From: a bacterium 1XD8-76
GTDB lineage: Bacteria; Bacillota; Clostridia; Lachnospirales; Lachnospiraceae
Assembly: GCA_003611955.1 (NCBI GenBank)
Contig: RAZE01000001.1
Coordinates: 1 to 64,000, forward strand
Reading direction: 5' to 3'
DNA length: 64,000 nt
A program made the position numbers and the translations under genes. Below the pieces are notes generated by a model. It did not search any database and was not told the origin of the DNA. It was given only the letters and a program-made list of their open reading frames with translations. Positions 27,505 through 38,091 of the stretch are shown here, piece after piece (positions within the stretch are counted from its first letter, which is position 1; the number at the start of each line of letters is the position of its first letter).

Positions 27505-27530
27505 CGATCGTCTCCCTGTCACCGTCTACA

Positions 27531-28349
27531 TTACTGTCTGAGCTGGTTTGCCTGCTGCATCATCTGATCCGATGCGGTGATCGCCTTGGAATTCAGTTCG
27601 TAGGCTCTCTGTGCCACGATCAGATTTACCATCTCATCCACCACCTGCACGTTGGAGCCTTCCAGATAACTCTGCAAAAACCGGCTCTTCTGCACCTGAT
27701 TGTTCGTCGCCTCATTGATCGCCGGGCCGCTGGCATCCGACACGGCGTACAGGCTGTCTCCCTCTTTGGTCAAACCCGTCGGGTTGTTGAACTGGTAAGC
27801 GCCGATCGCCACACCGATAGGCGTCGGGTTGCCGTTCGCGTTCGGATAGCAGATCTGACCGTCCTGGCTCACGGTGATCCGGTTTGTGATATAGTTGTTG
27901 CCGAGCTCGATCGTCCGGCCCCTGGAATCCAGCACTTTCAGCCCTTCCGAGTTCGTCAGCGTCACGCCGCCGCCGCTGTTGATCGCCCAGAGAAAACTGC
28001 CGTTTCTCGTATAGTAGGTTTCGCCGTCCTCACCTCTCACTGCAAAAAAGCCTTCTCCTTCGATCGCGAAATCCGTGAGACTTGTGGACTCCAGCAAATT
28101 TCCCTCTTTAAATCTGCTGGTGATTGCAGCGTTGCGCACACCCAGTCCGACCTGCGCGCCGGTAGGTTTCGTCTCTCCGTTTCCGGACGTCGTCTCCGTC
28201 TGAAGATTCTGGTATAACAGAGATTTAAACTGATTTACCTGCGTCTTATAGCCGGTCGTATTGACATTCGCCAGATTGTTCGCTATCGTATCAACATTTG
28301 TCTGCTGTGCGATCATACCGGTCGCCGCAGACCATAAGCTTCGTACCAT
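27531..28349 (-). CDS. flgG: Flagellar basal-body rod protein FlgG/FlhP
   Basis: The 272-residue protein starts MVRSLWSAATGM and has the flagellar rod signature NNLANVNTTGYK near residues 25-36. The DFAIEGEGFFAVRG core is near 82-95. The C-terminal helical motif (YLEGSNVQVVDEMVNLIVAQRAYE) is spread over about 24 residues and NSKAI follows. It forms the distal rod, or the FlhP-type hook-basal-body protein of B. subtilis. It lies downstream of the flhO-like gene and mbl, the same order as mbl-flhO-flhP in Bacillus. Confidence 0.93.
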   Translation of the reverse strand: MVRSLWSAATGMIAQQTNVDTIANNLANVNTTGYKTQVNQFKSLLYQNLQTETTSGNGETKPTGAQVGLGVRNAAITSRFKEGNLLESTSLTDFAIEGEGFFAVRGEDGETYYTRNGSFLWAINSGGGVTLTNSEGLKVLDSRGRTIELGNNYITNRITVSQDGQICYPNANGNPTPIGVAIGAYQFNNPTGLTKEGDSLYAVSDASGPAINEATNNQVQKSRFLQSYLEGSNVQVVDEMVNLIVAQRAYELNSKAITASDQMMQQANQLRQ

Positions 28350-28444
28350 TATGTATTCCTCCCGCCAAAGGTTTTAGCCGCTCAAACGCGCCATTTCATG
28401 TCTACGTATATATCGGCCTGAACCCTTTGATTCTTAACCCCTTT

Positions 28445-29224
28445 TTATAATTTTCCGATCTGGTTTGCCGCGATCTGCAATGTCTCATTGTGAGCCTGAA
28501 TCACTTTCTGGTTCGTCTCATAGGCTCTGGTCGTCGCGATCATCTGCACCATCTCATAGACGGTCTGCACATTTGCCGCCTCCAGATAGCCCTGGTAGGT
28601 CTGCGCTGTCGCTTCCTTCTCCTCGGCGCCGTCCACCGGCCGGTACAGATTCTCCCCGAATTTTTCCAGATAATCATAATTCTCAAAATCCGTGATCTGC
28701 ATCTGGGCGCGCTGTGTCCCATCCTGGTAGATACGTCCGCCCCTGTCGATCTTCGTCTCGCCTGCCGTCGTGGAGAGCCTGATCCTCTGTCCGTTTGTCC
28801 CCATAACAAAATCGCCGTCCTGCGTCACGAGATAGCCTTCCTTCGTCATATTGAAATTGCCGTCTCTCGTGTAGAGTGTGGAAGTCTCCCCCTCTTTATT
28901 GGTAAACTCAATCGTAAAGAAGCCTTCCCCGGCCAGCGCCACATCGAATGTATTGTCCGTGATCTTCATGGGCCCCTGCGTGTAATCGGTATACACCTCG
29001 CCGATCTTCACACCCATGTTCATGCTGCCGATACGTGCCGCATCCACACCGGGCGTGGAGGAGTCCTTGATGCGGTAAGCCAGCAGACTGTCAAAAGACT
29101 GGTTGGTCACTCCCTCCTTCTTGAAACCCGTGGTATCGGAATTCGCCAGATTATTCGTCAGAATATCCATTCTCCTCTGTTCGTTGCGCATTCCCGTATA
29201 AGCTGTATATAATCCTTTTACCAT
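28445..29224 (-). CDS. flhO: Flagellar basal-body rod protein FlgF/FlhO
   Basis: The 259-residue protein begins MVKGLYTAYTGM and has NNLANSDTTGFK near residues 24-35, a FlgE/F/G core (FDVALAGEGFFTIEF) and the C-terminal NVQTVYEMVQMIATTRAYE rod helix. It is a paralogue of the next gene. It follows mbl by 26 nt. It is an axial rod component exported through the flagellar type III system, so no signal peptide is expected. Confidence 0.92.
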   Translation of the reverse strand: MVKGLYTAYTGMRNEQRRMDILTNNLANSDTTGFKKEGVTNQSFDSLLAYRIKDSSTPGVDAARIGSMNMGVKIGEVYTDYTQGPMKITDNTFDVALAGEGFFTIEFTNKEGETSTLYTRDGNFNMTKEGYLVTQDGDFVMGTNGQRIRLSTTAGETKIDRGGRIYQDGTQRAQMQITDFENYDYLEKFGENLYRPVDGAEEKEATAQTYQGYLEAANVQTVYEMVQMIATTRAYETNQKVIQAHNETLQIAANQIGKL

Positions 29225-29250
29225 CTGTCACTCGCACCTTCCTGTTTTCT

Positions 29251-30243
29251 TTAATCTTCCCTGTAGCCTGCCAGAAATTCCACATAGCGTCCCGTGCCGA
29301 TCGCCACCGCCGTCATGGGATCCTCAGCCGTCATCGTGTTGATGCCGGTCTTATCCGAGATCAGTTCCTCCAGTCCTCTCAGAAGACTGCCGCCGCCCGT
29401 CAGGACAATTCCCCGATCCGCGATATCTGCCGCAAGCTCCGGCGGCGTCTTCTCCAGCACACTGTGGATCGCCTCCACGATCTGAGATGTGGTCTCCTTC
29501 AGCGCCTCCTCGGTCTCCTCCGAAGAAACGCGGATCGTGTTGGGCAGTCCGGACACAAGGTTTCGTCCGCGCACCTCCATGTAGTCCGGCTCCGGCCTCG
29601 GGAACGCGGAACCGATCCGAATCTTGATATCCTCCGCCGTTCTCTCACCGATCAGCAGGTTATGTTTTTTTCTCATATAGCGCACGATTGCCTCGTCGAA
29701 ATCATCCCCCGCTATTTTGATGGAAGCGCTGACCACCGTACCGCCCAGCGAGATCACCGCCACATCGGAAGTACCGCCGCCGATATCCACTATCATATTT
29801 CCGCAGGGTTTTGAGATGTCGATGCCCGCTCCGATGGCCGCCGCGATCGGCTCCTCGATCACCGAAACCTCACGGGCACCCGCCTGGTAAGTGGCATCCT
29901 CCACCGCCTTCTTTTCCACCTCTGTCACGCCGCTCGGCACACAGACCGCGATCCGCGGCTTCCGGATGCTTCTCTTTCCCAGCGCTTTCTGTATAAAATA
30001 TTTCATCATCTTTTCCGTCACGGTATAATCGGAAATAACGCCCTGCCGCAGAGGTCTCACCGCCACGATATTGCCCGGCGTTCTCCCCAACATCAGCCTC
30101 GCGTCCTCACCGATCGCCTTGATCTTATTGGTATCTCTGTCAAAAGCAACGACAGAGGGCTCCTTCAACACAACCCCTTTTCCTCTGATATATACCAAAA
30201 TACTGGCAGTCCCCAAATCGATCCCTATATCCGTATACTGCAT
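29251..30243 (-). CDS. mbl: MreB/Mbl actin-like rod-shape protein
   Basis: The 330-residue protein is a complete MreB-family actin: DIGIDLGTASILVY (phosphate-1) at residues 5-18, VCVPSGVTEVEKKAVEDA near 105, a VDIGGGTSDVAVISLGG phosphate-2 loop near 158 and ILTGGGSLLRGLEELI (adenosine) near 287. It organises lateral wall synthesis beneath the membrane. The flanking flhO-flhP genes indicate Mbl rather than the mreBCD copy. About 200 nt of non-coding sequence separate it from the next upstream gene. Confidence 0.94.
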   Translation of the reverse strand: MQYTDIGIDLGTASILVYIRGKGVVLKEPSVVAFDRDTNKIKAIGEDARLMLGRTPGNIVAVRPLRQGVISDYTVTEKMMKYFIQKALGKRSIRKPRIAVCVPSGVTEVEKKAVEDATYQAGAREVSVIEEPIAAAIGAGIDISKPCGNMIVDIGGGTSDVAVISLGGTVVSASIKIAGDDFDEAIVRYMRKKHNLLIGERTAEDIKIRIGSAFPRPEPDYMEVRGRNLVSGLPNTIRVSSEETEEALKETTSQIVEAIHSVLEKTPPELAADIADRGIVLTGGGSLLRGLEELISDKTGINTMTAEDPMTAVAIGTGRYVEFLAGYRED

Positions 30244-30387
30244 CCCAACTTAGCCCCTTTCCATGGTTTCTCTATCTTAATTTTTCCATTTAACCTGTAT
30301 TTAAACATAAACCGGCATAATATCAGCCATACAAAGCTATTATAAACCACAAGGAAAGATTTTCAAAGACATTTCATAAAATTTTTA

Positions 30388-30431
30388 CAAAAAAGGGACG
30401 CAAAACAAGACAAATCTCTTATTTTGCGTCC
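30388..30431 (-). terminator. Rho-independent terminator of the secreted duplicated-domain protein
   Basis: GGACGCAAAA and TTTTGCGTCC form a perfect 10-bp stem with a 16-nt loop. On the minus strand it is followed by CTTTTTTG. It lies 10 nt past the stop at 30441. Confidence 0.9.
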
Positions 30432-30440
30432 GTTTCTGTT

Positions 30441-31550
30441 TTACGGGATCATGGCAAATGTACCTTTCGGCGCCCACATGATCGCATAACTCCGGAACTG
30501 ATCCGTGTCGATCGTTATCGTGCTGTCGTTTGTATCGATATCTTTCAGAATGCTGACCGTCCCATCCGCATTCAGCACCGCCACCGCATAATCCGCATAT
30601 GCCGGGAAGTCGAAAGGCAGTGTCATCATAACACGAATCTTCTGTCTCGTCTCGGTAACTCTCTGCCCCTTTCCGTTTTTCAGCTCGATCTCATAATAGG
30701 ATGCCCTCCTCGCTCCGGCCTTCCATGCCGCATACCGCAGAAGACTCATGGAGTCCGGTCCCGGTTCAAAGGAGCTCACCTCCAGGGAGACGATCTGATC
30801 GCCCACCGCCGCTCTCACGGCAGCCACATCCGAAACCGTGCCGATATCATACATCCGGTAGCCTTTCGACTCTGCACTGACCGTGCTGATAATGTCCTTC
30901 GTATAATTGGATACCCAGAGCTGATCCAGCGCATGAGGGCTCGCCACCCTGAACGCGTTGAAAGTTCCCGCCGGCGCGGCAATGATCGCAAAAGTGTCAA
31001 AAGAAGCGCTGTCCACCGTCAGAGTTGTCGGCTCCGGATCCAGATCACCCAGCACTTCCATGCTTCCGTTCTCCCTCACGCTGATCACCGCGTAATCCTT
31101 CGTCAGATCACAGCCCTTCGGGAGCGTCATACCGACCCTGATCGGACTGGTCATCGTCACAACATCCTCGGTCCAGCCCTCTTTCGTGTATAATTCCATG
31201 TCCATGTCCAGAACCTTCACCACGGTAGCACCCATGGCCGCCGCCAACGTATGGAATCCGTTCATCGCCTGCGGTCCGCACTCGCTGTCACTCACGTTCA
31301 GCCGCACGCCGATGTTCTCCTCCAGTCTCTCCCAGCTCATGCCCGCATAAAGCTTTACCGTTGTCTGGGGCGTCTGCATGTTGATGCTCGGAATGCTCTT
31401 TGAATAGTTCGCCGTGTAGACTCGGACATCATTCCAGTTAGTGGACCAGTCCGGTGCCGCCTCCGCCTGCAGTCCCGATACCGGAGCCGCAAATATGCCC
31501 AGCGCCATCACGGACGTCAATACTGTCGCTATTATTTTTTTAAATTTCAT
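30441..31550 (-). CDS. Secreted protein with a duplicated domain, unknown function
   Basis: The ATG at 31550 (GGGAGG 5 nt upstream) gives 369 residues. A Sec signal peptide (about residues 1-30, ending LQAEA) precedes two copies of one domain. Both end alike: SMEVLGDLD, then LTVDSASFDTFAIIAAPAGTF in copy one (about 145-200), and TVSILKDIDTN, then ITIDTDQFRSYAIMWAPKGTF at the C-terminus. A structural, adhesin-like or wall-associated role is possible. No anchor (LPXTG, choline-binding or SLH) is visible. The monocistronic unit ends in a strong terminator. Confidence 0.75.
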   Translation of the reverse strand: MKFKKIIATVLTSVMALGIFAAPVSGLQAEAAPDWSTNWNDVRVYTANYSKSIPSINMQTPQTTVKLYAGMSWERLEENIGVRLNVSDSECGPQAMNGFHTLAAAMGATVVKVLDMDMELYTKEGWTEDVVTMTSPIRVGMTLPKGCDLTKDYAVISVRENGSMEVLGDLDPEPTTLTVDSASFDTFAIIAAPAGTFNAFRVASPHALDQLWVSNYTKDIISTVSAESKGYRMYDIGTVSDVAAVRAAVGDQIVSLEVSSFEPGPDSMSLLRYAAWKAGARRASYYEIELKNGKGQRVTETRQKIRVMMTLPFDFPAYADYAVAVLNADGTVSILKDIDTNDSTITIDTDQFRSYAIMWAPKGTFAMIP

Positions 31551-31653
31551 AAAAACCTCCCATCCGGAAATCATATACCTTAAACTATATTCAGTAACAG
31601 CATACCAAATCTGTCCCTCAAATTCAAGTCAAACAAAAAATCTTCAACAAAAT

Positions 31654-34536
31654 TTAATATTTATTTTTGTTTTTTTCCAGCATTTTCCCGATATATTGTC
31701 CGGTATGGGAATTTTTGTTTTTCGCCACTTCCTCCGGTGTTCCCTTCGCGATGATCCGGCCGCCTCCGTCTCCGCCTTCCGGACCGATGTCGATGACATA
31801 GTCAGCCGTCTTGATCACGTCCAGATTGTGCTCGATCACCACCACTGTATTTCCCCCTTCGGTCAGCCGCCGCAGGATCTCCACCAGCTTGTGCACATCC
31901 GCGAAGTGCAGTCCCGTCGTCGGCTCATCCAGTATATAGATCGTCCGCCCCGTGCTCTTTCTGGAGAGTTCCGTAGCCAGTTTTACCCGCTGGGCCTCTC
32001 CGCCGGAGAGTTCCGTCGAGGGTTGTCCCAGCTTGATATAGGAGAGTCCCACATCGTGCAGCGTCTCTATCTTTCTGCGGATAGTGGGCACATTCTCAAA
32101 AAATCCCAGCGCCTCCTCCACTGTCATGTCCAGCACGTCAAAAATGCTTTTCCCCTTGTACTTCACATCCAGCGTCTCTCTGTTATATCGTTTGCCGCCG
32201 CAGACTTCGCACGGCACATACACGTCCGGCAAAAAATGCATTTCGATCTTGATAATACCGTCCCCCGAGCATGCCTCACACCGGCCGCCTTTCACATTGA
32301 AGCTGAACCGCCCCTTTTTGTAGCCCTTCGCCTTGGCATCCGGCGTGGCGGCAAACAAATCCCGGATCATATCGAAGACCCCGGTATAGGTGGCCGGGTT
32401 GGAACGGGGCGTTCGCCCGATCGGAGACTGGTCGATGCTGATCACCTTGTCGAGCTTCTCCAGGCCCAGGATATCATCATGATCTCCCGCGATCGTCCTC
32501 GCCCGGTTCAGGCTCTTCGCCAGATGCTTATACAAAATTTCATTGACAAGAGAACTCTTCCCGGAACCTGACACTCCTGTCACACATGTCATCACTCCCA
32601 ACGGGATCTCCACGTCAATATTTTTCAGATTGTTCTCTCTCGCCCCTTTTACGGTCAAATATCCCGCGGGTTCTTTTCTCTCGTCCGGCACCGGTATCCG
32701 CAGTTTACCGCTCAGATATTGACCGGTAATGGATTCCTCCACCTGGCAGATTTCCTCCGCCGTCCCCTGAGCTATCACCCTTCCGCCATGGGAGCCCGCC
32801 CCCGGACCGATATCGATAACGTGATCTGCCGCCCACATCGTATCTTCGTCGTGCTCCACCACCAGCAGCGTATTGCCCATATCCTTCAGATTCTTCAGTG
32901 TTTTTATCAGCTTATCGTTGTCCCTCTGGTGCAGGCCGATGCTGGGCTCATCCAGTATATAGCAGACCCCCACCAGTCCGGATCCGATCTGTGTGGCGAG
33001 CCTTATCCTCTGCGCCTCCCCGCCGGAGAGAGTGGACGTCGCCCTCGCCAGGGAAAGGTAGTTTAAACCGACATCATTCAAAAATCCCACCCGCGCGCGG
33101 ATCTCCCTCAAGATCTGCTTTCCGATCAGCTCCTGCTGTTGTGAGAGCTGCATCTCCCGCAGAAACTCGTGGAGATTTCCGAGGGACATGGCCGTCAGTT
33201 CGTAAATATTTTTATCGTATACCGTGACCGCCAGCGATTCCCGTTTCAGCCGACGTCCGCCGCAGAGTTTACAGGGCGTCACCCGCATGAACTCTTCATA
33301 CTCCGCTTTCATGGTTTCCGAATAAGTTTCCCGGTAGCGTTGTTCCACATTCTTGACAAGTCCGGTAAATGCCACCGGATAAACTCCCTCACCCCGCTGC
33401 CCTTTATAGTGTACTTTTACCTCTTTCCCCGCCGTGCCGGAGATCACGACCTCTTTCGCCTCCGCCGCCAGTTCCTTCCACGGCGTATCCAGGCTGAACC
33501 GGTATTCTTCCGCCAGGGCCTCCAGCAGCGCGTGCGTGAAACTTCCCTTGTCCTTGCTGGACTGCCATCCCATCACCTGTACGGCTCCGCCATTTAAACT
33601 CAGCGACTCATCCGGAATCATCAGCCTTGCGTCAAACTCCATCTTATACCCCAGCCCGAAGCAATCCGGGCAGGCGCCGAACGGATTGTTGAAGGAAAAG
33701 CTTCTCGGCTCGATCTCGCTGATACTGATCTCGCAGTCCGGGCAGGCAAAACTCTGGCTGAAGGTCAGACTCTCCCCGTCGATCACATCCACGATCGCCA
33801 GCCCGTCCGCCAGTTCCAGCACATTTTCCAGAGAGTCCGTCAATCTTCTCTCGATCCCCTCTTTTATGACAAGTCTGTCCACCACGATCTCGATGGAATG
33901 CTTGATATTTTTCTCCAGCCTGATCTCCTCCGAGAGGTCATACAGGTTCCCGTCTATCCGCACGCGCACATAACCGCTTCTGCGCGCCCGGTCCAACACC
34001 TTTTCATGCTGCCCTTTTCTTCCTCTCACGACCGGCGCGAGAAGCTGGATCCGGGTACCTGTCTCCATATTCAGAACGTAATCCACCATCTCGTCCACCG
34101 TAGTTTTCTGGATCTCCCGCCCGCATTTCGGGCAGTGGGGAATACCGATCCTGGCATAGAGCAGTCGAAAATAATCGTAGATCTCCGTGACCGTCCCCAC
34201 CGTAGAACGGGGATTCCGGTTGGTAGACTTCTGATCGATGGAGATCGCAGGGGAAAGTCCCTCTATCTTTTCCACGTCCGGCTTTTCCATCTGTCCCAGA
34301 AATTGTCTCGCGTAGGAGGACAGAGACTCCATATAGCGCCGCTGCCCCTCCGCATAGATCGTGTCAAAAGCCAGCGACGATTTGCCGGAACCTGACAGTC
34401 CTGTCAGAACCACAAACTCGTTGCGCGGCACATCCACATCGATCCCTTTCAGATTATGCTCATTCGCCCCCCGAATCTTGATGTATTCCCTCGGACGCAT
34501 TTTCTTTGGCTCTCCCATCTTACTACTCTCTTTCAT
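31654..34536 (-). CDS. uvrA: Excinuclease ABC subunit A
   Basis: The product has up to 960 residues. It carries two ABC ATPase modules, [16 protein letters not shown] near residue 50 and [15 protein letters not shown] near 650, both followed by LSGGEAQR signatures. Zinc-finger CxxC pairs are at [20 protein letters not shown] and [18 protein letters not shown]. It scans DNA for bulky lesions and loads UvrB. The first ATG (34536) overlaps the uvrB stop by 14 nt. ATGs at 34518 and 34500 are alternative starts with slightly better purine tracts. It is co-transcribed with uvrB. Confidence 0.97.
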   Translation of the reverse strand: MKESSKMGEPKKMRPREYIKIRGANEHNLKGIDVDVPRNEFVVLTGLSGSGKSSLAFDTIYAEGQRRYMESLSSYARQFLGQMEKPDVEKIEGLSPAISIDQKSTNRNPRSTVGTVTEIYDYFRLLYARIGIPHCPKCGREIQKTTVDEMVDYVLNMETGTRIQLLAPVVRGRKGQHEKVLDRARRSGYVRVRIDGNLYDLSEEIRLEKNIKHSIEIVVDRLVIKEGIERRLTDSLENVLELADGLAIVDVIDGESLTFSQSFACPDCEISISEIEPRSFSFNNPFGACPDCFGLGYKMEFDARLMIPDESLSLNGGAVQVMGWQSSKDKGSFTHALLEALAEEYRFSLDTPWKELAAEAKEVVISGTAGKEVKVHYKGQRGEGVYPVAFTGLVKNVEQRYRETYSETMKAEYEEFMRVTPCKLCGGRRLKRESLAVTVYDKNIYELTAMSLGNLHEFLREMQLSQQQELIGKQILREIRARVGFLNDVGLNYLSLARATSTLSGGEAQRIRLATQIGSGLVGVCYILDEPSIGLHQRDNDKLIKTLKNLKDMGNTLLVVEHDEDTMWAADHVIDIGPGAGSHGGRVIAQGTAEEICQVEESITGQYLSGKLRIPVPDERKEPAGYLTVKGARENNLKNIDVEIPLGVMTCVTGVSGSGKSSLVNEILYKHLAKSLNRARTIAGDHDDILGLEKLDKVISIDQSPIGRTPRSNPATYTGVFDMIRDLFAATPDAKAKGYKKGRFSFNVKGGRCEACSGDGIIKIEMHFLPDVYVPCEVCGGKRYNRETLDVKYKGKSIFDVLDMTVEEALGFFENVPTIRRKIETLHDVGLSYIKLGQPSTELSGGEAQRVKLATELSRKSTGRTIYILDEPTTGLHFADVHKLVEILRRLTEGGNTVVVIEHNLDVIKTADYVIDIGPEGGDGGGRIIAKGTPEEVAKNKNSHTGQYIGKMLEKNKNKY

Positions 34537-36520
34537 TCAAAATTTTCTTCAGCTCCAACATTTTGTCACGCAACTCCGCTGCCGTCTCGAAGTCCAGATC
34601 TGCTGCCGCCTTCTTCATCTTCTTCTGTACTTCCGCTATCAGTTTTTCCAGCTCCTTCAGATCCATGGACTCAGGATCTTTCTCAAAGCGCACCTCTTCC
34701 CTCGCCACAGTCCTGGAAATACTGATCAGATCCCGGACTGCTTTTCGGATCGTCTGGGGCGTGATGCCGTGCTCTTCATTGTAAGCCTGCTGCAGTTTCC
34801 GCCTTCTCTCCGTTTCCTCCAGCGCCGCCCGCATGGAATCCGTTATCACATCCGCGTACATCACCACATGGCCATCCGCATTTCTCGCCGCCCGCCCGAT
34901 CGTCTGGATCAAAGAGGTTTCTGAGCGCAGAAAGCCCTCCTTATCCGCGTCCAGTATCGCCACCAGTGAGATCTCGGGAATATCCAGCCCCTCGCGGAGC
35001 AGATTGATCCCCACCAGCACGTCGAACACGTCCAGACGCATATCCCGGATAATCTCCGCTCTCTCCAGCGTATCGATATCGGAATGCAGATATTTCACAC
35101 GTATTCCCACATCTTTCATGTATTCCGTCAGGTCTTCCGCCATCCGCTTTGTCAGTGTTGTCACAAGAACCTTGTTCTTCTTCTCCGTCTCCCTGCGGAT
35201 CTCGGATATCAGATCATCGATCTGTCCCTCCACCGGGCGCACCGACACCTCCGGATCGAGCAGTCCTGTAGGGCGGATGATCTGCTCCACCCGCATCAGC
35301 TCGTGCTCCGCCTCATATTTGGATGGTGTCGCGGAGACAAACATCATCTGATCTATATGGGACTCAAACTCCGAAAAATTAAGCGGCCTGTTGTCCAGCG
35401 CGGACGGAAGCCTGAAACCATAGTCCACAAGCGTCGTCTTCCGGGACCGGTCACCCGAATACATACCGCCGATCTGAGGGATCGTCATGTGGGATTCATC
35501 TATGATGATCAGAAAATCATCCTTGAAGTAATCCATCAGGGTAAACGGCGTCGCCCCGGGCTCCAGACCGTTCAAGGGCCTCGAGTAATTCTCTATGCCG
35601 GAACAAAATCCCGTCTCCCTCAGCATTTCAACATCGAAGTTTGTCCGCTCGGAGATCCTCTGCGCCTCCAGCAGTTTATCCTCACTCTTAAAGAAACGAA
35701 TCCGCTCCTCCAGCTCCTTCTCGATCTCCACACAGGCCGCATTGATCTTGTCCTGCGCCACCACATAATGGGATGCCGGAAAAATCGAAATATGGCTCAG
35801 TTCCGCATGGGGCGCCCCGGTCAGGGAATCCACTTCCATGATCCGGTCGATCTCATCTCCAAAAAATTCGACGCGAATCAGATGATCTCCGCCCTGCGCC
35901 GGACAGATTTCCACAGTGTCCCCTCTCACCCGAAAAGTTCCTCGTTCCACGTCCATATCGTTTCGGTCGTATTGAATCGCGATCAATTCCTTTATCACTT
36001 CATCCCTGTCTTTCAGCTGCCCCGGCCGCAGGGAGACAATCAACTCCTGGTACTCGTCCGGACTTCCCAGCCCGTAGATGCAGGACACACTGGCTACCAC
36101 GATCACATCCCGCCGCTCGGAGAGAGAAGCCGTTGCGGAGAGCCTCAGTTTATCTATCTCGTCGTTGATGGAGGAATCCTTCGCAATGTAGGTGTCTGTG
36201 GACGGAACATAGGCCTCAGGCTGATAATAATCGTAGTAGGAGACAAAATATTCCACCGCGTTACTCGGAAAATACTCTTTGAACTCACCATAGAGCTGTG
36301 CCGCTAATGTTTTATTGTGCGCTATTACCAAAGTCGGCTTGTTAAGCTTAGCGATCACATTCGCCATGGTAAAGGTCTTCCCGGAACCCGTAACCCCCAG
36401 TAAAGTCTGGAATTGGTTGCCTTCCCGGAACCCACCCACCAGGGCTTCTATGGCCTGGGGCTGGTCGCCTGTGGGCTTGTATTCGCTGTGAAGTTCGAAG
36501 ATTTTTTGTTCATTTTGCAC
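34523..36520 (-). CDS. uvrB: Excinuclease ABC subunit B
   Basis: The 665-residue helicase-like protein starts at a GTG (36520) with GAGG 9 nt upstream. It has [18 protein letters not shown] (Walker A) near 37-54, a [12 protein letters not shown] beta-hairpin needed for lesion verification, the DESH box and a [20 protein letters not shown] motif VI region. The C-terminal UVR domain interacts with UvrC. It receives damaged DNA from UvrA. No LexA-type box was found in the 150 nt upstream. The integrative element begins just upstream of this gene. Confidence 0.97.
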   Translation of the reverse strand: MQNEQKIFELHSEYKPTGDQPQAIEALVGGFREGNQFQTLLGVTGSGKTFTMANVIAKLNKPTLVIAHNKTLAAQLYGEFKEYFPSNAVEYFVSYYDYYQPEAYVPSTDTYIAKDSSINDEIDKLRLSATASLSERRDVIVVASVSCIYGLGSPDEYQELIVSLRPGQLKDRDEVIKELIAIQYDRNDMDVERGTFRVRGDTVEICPAQGGDHLIRVEFFGDEIDRIMEVDSLTGAPHAELSHISIFPASHYVVAQDKINAACVEIEKELEERIRFFKSEDKLLEAQRISERTNFDVEMLRETGFCSGIENYSRPLNGLEPGATPFTLMDYFKDDFLIIIDESHMTIPQIGGMYSGDRSRKTTLVDYGFRLPSALDNRPLNFSEFESHIDQMMFVSATPSKYEAEHELMRVEQIIRPTGLLDPEVSVRPVEGQIDDLISEIRRETEKKNKVLVTTLTKRMAEDLTEYMKDVGIRVKYLHSDIDTLERAEIIRDMRLDVFDVLVGINLLREGLDIPEISLVAILDADKEGFLRSETSLIQTIGRAARNADGHVVMYADVITDSMRAALEETERRRKLQQAYNEEHGITPQTIRKAVRDLISISRTVAREEVRFEKDPESMDLKELEKLIAEVQKKMKKAAADLDFETAAELRDKMLELKKILNERE

Positions 36521-36571
36521 AAATGCTCACCTCTGATTTCATAGTAAAAAAAGACGCCTATTAGGCAAAAA

Positions 36572-36640
36572 TTCGTCGTGGAACATTTTATTTTCGTCGT
36601 GGCATTTACTCAAATTGGAGAAAAACAGGCCCACGACGAA
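36572..36640. repeat. Three TTCGTCGTGG repeats at the recombinase end of the element
   Basis: TTCGTCGTGG occurs at 36572-36581 and 36593-36602 (21 bp apart, two helical turns), and inverted at 36631-36640. The region lies between uvrB and the last integrase gene and is non-coding. The layout resembles recombinase or excisionase arm sites at the end of an integrative element. Confidence 0.6.
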
Positions 36641-36789
36641 TCCCGTTCACAATTTGCTGTTTTTGCAACTTGGCGCGCCTCTGTAATTCCATACGGACGT
36701 GGCAGCACCAAAGAGCCTTTTTATCTTACCACAAATCGATAAATTTGTATAGATGCAAAATCGAACTTTTGTTCTTTTTATCCTTTCTG

Positions 36790-38091
36790 TCACCCCGCAT
36801 CCGGAAGAAATTCTTTTACATCTACAACAATCTCCAACAGTTCCTTTTTAAAATTTTCTATCTCTCTCAGGTTCGGTAAAACCTCCTTCATATATTCCTC
36901 AATTTCCGGCACCCCATCCGCTATGATACCTTTATTATCGGCGTAAACGTCCATAGTTATGAGTTCCTTGGCATGTCCCATAAGCTTCGATACCGCTTTG
37001 GGGTTGAATGCCTCTTTTAGCAGGAGCGTGCAGTATGTACTGCGCAAATCATGCCAGCGGATGTCCGGCAGGCCATTTTCAGCAAGAAGCTGTTTATAAT
37101 ACCTGCAATGGAACCCTTTGCTCCTTGCTCTGCCATAGTTGGAACAACAGATATAATCCATATCCTGAAACTCTCCCTTTCTACGGTTTCTGTTTCTCTC
37201 ATAAACCTGTCGTTCCTTTAAGATTGCCTCAAAAACATAATCAGGAATCGGAATCTCTCTGTAACTGGATTTTGTCTTTAATCCCACCTCCTGTTTCGTA
37301 AAAGTTTTCGGGGCAAAGTCTTCTTTTACTGCATTATGTATCCTCCCCAACTGACGTTCCACTTTTAAGGTGCGGTTGATATAATCTACATCCGAATATT
37401 TTACACCATTGATCTCGGACCTGCGGAGCCCCATAAGTACATTAAACAGCACCTGCATATGGATCGGGGTATCTTTGCTCTTTTCCAGCAGAACCGAAAT
37501 CTGCTCCATAGTCAGTGTTTTCTGTTCATCTATATTTCGGGTCCTGAAGCCTGATTTGGGCTGCGGCTTTTCCGCTTTAGGAAGCCCTATTCCATCCACC
37601 GGACTGGTCGGGATCACTTTGGCCGTTACCGCATAACGAAAAGAGACATTCATGATTGTTTTTACCTGCTCTGCTATCGGTCTCGAATAGTCTGCCTTGA
37701 TATTAAACAATTTTTGAACGTCTCCGCGAGTAACATCCGTCATTTTTTTCTTACCCAGGATGGGAATGATATGATTCTTTACTATTCCGCAATAATTATA
37801 GTACGTTTCGTGACTGTCTGTGCGCTTTTTAAGATCCGTTTCAAGCCAAAACATCATATAATCAGCCACATTAACTTTTGCGTACACAACAAACGTACCA
37901 TTATATAATTCTGCGATGGTCTTCTCTCTTGCCTTATTTGCTTCTTTCTCTGTTTTGAATCCGGACTTCTGCTGTGGTTTTTCGCTCCCATCCGGATATT
38001 TCAGGAATACCCTGTAGCCGAAGCCGGAGCGCACAGGTATTACCTGTGACACTCTCCAATCGACATAATTTTTCAAGCTCAAATCTAGCAT
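36790..38091 (-). CDS. Tyrosine recombinase/integrase (first of a tandem pair)
   Basis: The 433-residue protein has an AP2-like N-terminal DNA-binding region (about 15-70), a SAM-like core-binding domain (about 70-165) and a catalytic domain from about 200. The catalytic residues are in GLRRSEINGVKY (Arg), HDLRSTY (HxxR), LMGHAKEL (His) and DVYAD (Tyr). It overlaps the 3' end of the second recombinase gene by 7 nt. It would integrate or excise the mobile element. No duplicated att core could be found by eye, so the target is unknown. Confidence 0.9.
   Translation of the reverse strand: MLDLSLKNYVDWRVSQVIPVRSGFGYRVFLKYPDGSEKPQQKSGFKTEKEANKAREKTIAELYNGTFVVYAKVNVADYMMFWLETDLKKRTDSHETYYNYCGIVKNHIIPILGKKKMTDVTRGDVQKLFNIKADYSRPIAEQVKTIMNVSFRYAVTAKVIPTSPVDGIGLPKAEKPQPKSGFRTRNIDEQKTLTMEQISVLLEKSKDTPIHMQVLFNVLMGLRRSEINGVKYSDVDYINRTLKVERQLGRIHNAVKEDFAPKTFTKQEVGLKTKSSYREIPIPDYVFEAILKERQVYERNRNRRKGEFQDMDYICCSNYGRARSKGFHCRYYKQLLAENGLPDIRWHDLRSTYCTLLLKEAFNPKAVSKLMGHAKELITMDVYADNKGIIADGVPEIEEYMKEVLPNLREIENFKKELLEIVVDVKEFLPDAG

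Noticed and set aside
36521-36660. LexA/SOS box upstream of uvrB
   Set aside because: The best candidate (CGAATCCCGTTC) has a 3-bp gap instead of 4 and one arm does not match.
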